Origin: Fragum whitleyi | Taxonomy: Eukaryota; Mollusca; Bivalvia; Cardiida; Cardiidae | Assembly: GCA_948146395.1 (NCBI GenBank) | Contig: OX411548.1 | Location: 62,701,020 to 62,765,019 of the forward strand | Direction: 5' to 3' | Length of the DNA: 64,000 bases | In this document: piece by piece, positions 61,800 through 64,000 of the stretch | Layout of the letters: each line of letters begins with the position of its first letter | How positions within the stretch are numbered: the stretch's first letter is position 1 | Program-made: the position numbers and the translations under genes | The notes under the pieces: generated by a model | What the model was told of the DNA's origin: nothing | Databases searched by the model: none | The model's input: only the letters and a program-made list of their open reading frames with translations

Positions 61800-64000
61800 A
61801 AAAGGGTCCCATTAAAATTACATTAAAAGACCATTAATGGCCCATGAAAACAAGGTAAACCATTAAAATGAGCCATTAGTCCTTGTAAAAAAATAATAAT
61901 GGGTAACACTTTTAGCCATTAAAATGCTAACTAATGGCCATTAATTCATGATTTGACCATTAAAAAACCATGAAATGCAGATTAATATAATGGGCCGGCA
62001 TAAAAGTATTGGCATTAAAAAAGTAATGGGCCATTACTTCTTGTTTTAGCTTTATTCATGCCCATCAACTACCATGAATATTTTTTTCACGCCCATCAAT
62101 CACCCATGAATGGTGGCCATTAAATAAAAAAAGGACAAATAATGGCCATAATAAAGATTGCTAAAAGTCACTTGCATTAAGATAATTATGACAATTAATC
62201 ATGGCCATTAATATATCATTGAATCTGAATCAGACCATTCATGGGCATTAACTTTGATTGTAATAAGATCAAAGAAATACTGAATTTTTTTTTATTTTGA
62301 TTCATGCCCATTAACTACCATGAACATTTATTCATGCCCATAATTATCCACTGAAGATGGCCATTTAATACCAAACAGTAACAAATAATGGCCATTATAA
62401 AAATTCCTAAAAACCATTTGCTCTTTTAATTTTGCATCATGCCCATTAACTACCATGAACATTTATTCATGCCCATCAATCAACCATTGAAGATGACAAT
62501 TAAATACAAAACAGTAACAAATAATGGCCATTATAAAAAACTCATTGGCATGACAAAAATCTTGACTAACACTTATGGCCATTAATATATCATACACTTA
62601 TGAATCAGATAACCCATGATCATTAACTTTATTTAATGGGGATGAAAGGAATACAGAAAAGTTTTAACTTTTTTTTTCATTTTGATTCATGCCCAGTTAT
62701 TATCATGAACATTTATTAAAGGTTATCACCCATATAAATGACAATAATTAAATACCAAATATGATAAATAATAGCCATAATAAAAAGAATCAAGTCATTA
62801 ATTGGCATTGAAAAAATTCTGAAAATTAATTCTGGCCATTTATATGCTGTTGAATTCTAAACCAGTTTATTCATGGCCCTTTACATTATTTGAAATGGGT
62901 ATTAATTAATGAGAAATTAAATAAAGAATTAAAGCTTTAACTACTTTCATTTTGATTCATGCCCATGACACAAACCATGAATAAGTCGTTATACAAAGTC
63001 ATGGCCAAGAGTACCAGTCTAAAATCGACCGTGAATCCAGTCTATGGAAATCCATCATGGCTGCTGATTTCAAACAAAATTTCCAGTTAAAATGTTTTTT
63101 GCCTTATTCTCTTGTACATTGGGAAGACTAGCAAGCAGAAGGTATGTAAAAGGCTGAAATTTGATTATTTTAATAAGAATCTTGTACTGTTGGACTTAAA
63201 ACAATTGATTAACAAAATATAAGACAAATCTTAAATGAAGACTTCTGATTTGCAAAAATTGAAGAAAATAAGATATTTTTTTTAAGATTTTAGCAATAAA
63301 TTATTTGTGCAAATATACTCAAACCCCAATTAAACATTATTGCATCAATTTTATAGAAGAATTGTATGAATATGATCTGTCAAGTTGTTAAATGTTTGTA
63401 GATTCGTACTTATGATTTTTCAACCCTAGGAAACTAAAGATAACCAACATTGAAGGGGGAAACAATAATGGGCATGATTTGTATTGATGGGCATTAAAAT
63501 TATCGGCATAAAAATTTTCCATGGCCATCATTTTTGGTCCATGACTAGTATTTTCTCCCCATTGTTTGGCCATTACAAAAATTAATGCCCATTTACAACA
63601 TTTAATGGGTAAACTTTAATGGTCATAATTTGTCTATTAAAAAAAGTTGAGTACTATTTCATGGCCATTACTTGGCTATTAAAAAAAGTTGAGTACTATT
63701 TCATGGCCATTACTTGGCAGATATTTTGACCATTAATTTTTCATTTCATTTCTAATGCCCATTAACATACTTTCAGGGTTTATGGATAATGGGCATGGTA
63801 TAGCAGTGAAAATAAAATTCTTACCCATTAATCTAAATTCATGCCCAGCACAATGTCGCTTTTAATGGCCAATGCCCATTAAAATGTACCATGAAAAATA
63901 TTAATGGGTCATGAATTTAGCAATTTTACAAATTCATGGCTACCATTAATATTAATAATGGCTACCATTAAAAAATCAATGCCCATCAATAATTCATTTT
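61800..64000. repeat. Lattice of ATGGCCATTAAT-like words
   Basis: Dense short words (GGCCATTAAT, ATGCCCATTAA, CATGGCCATTA, AATGGGCAT) in both orientations at irregular spacing, to the window edge. No tandem period and no coding frame. Starts near 61800 within the laminin intron upstream of the exon at 61306. Confidence 0.7.

Overview
This is animal nuclear DNA, most likely from a bivalve mollusc. I infer this from three things: small exons separated by long AT-rich introns with GT..AG borders; a laminin alpha chain; and many non-autonomous repeats made of ~145-178 bp tandem units with a terminal hairpin, a repeat style described from bivalves ('pearl'/HINE-like elements). No search was possible, so the species assignment is inference. 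There are no bacterial features.

Left part (1-18.4 kb): a tandem segmental duplication. Copy 1 (about 95-5640) and copy 2 (about 11355-18400) share homologous blocks in the same order, and each ends in a one-exon plus-strand gene (4893-5630 and 17646-18383). Both genes encode a 245-residue single-pass membrane protein with KCNE-like topology. Between residues 27 and 150 the two copies differ by 19 silent changes and no replacements, so both have been under strong protein-level constraint. Between the copies lie a ~600 bp CT microsatellite flanked by a 160 bp direct repeat, and about 3.4 kb with no recognisable gene.

Middle (18.4-28.8 kb): intergenic, filled with repeats (HINE-like arrays, MITEs, fold-backs).

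Right part (28.85-61.3 kb): the C-terminal half of a laminin alpha chain gene on the minus strand. I resolved 18 exons, from the end of the coiled coil (61306) through LG1-LG2-LG3, a Pro/Ser/Thr-rich linker, LG4 and LG5 to a TAA stop at 28856-28854. The exon phases close exactly: 1060 residues plus stop. The 5' part of the gene lies beyond the right edge of the window. The introns carry most of the repeat load.

The most interesting pattern is that at least six repeat families with unrelated sequences share one layout: an AAACAAGAG-like 5' end, a short hairpin, a sub-terminal inverted repeat, tandem units with a family-specific period, an ACGG-type microsatellite, a hairpin carrying the inverted partner, then (C)TAAAAA. 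The last 2.2 kb (61800-64000) is a dense lattice of ATGGCCATTAAT-like words of unknown nature.
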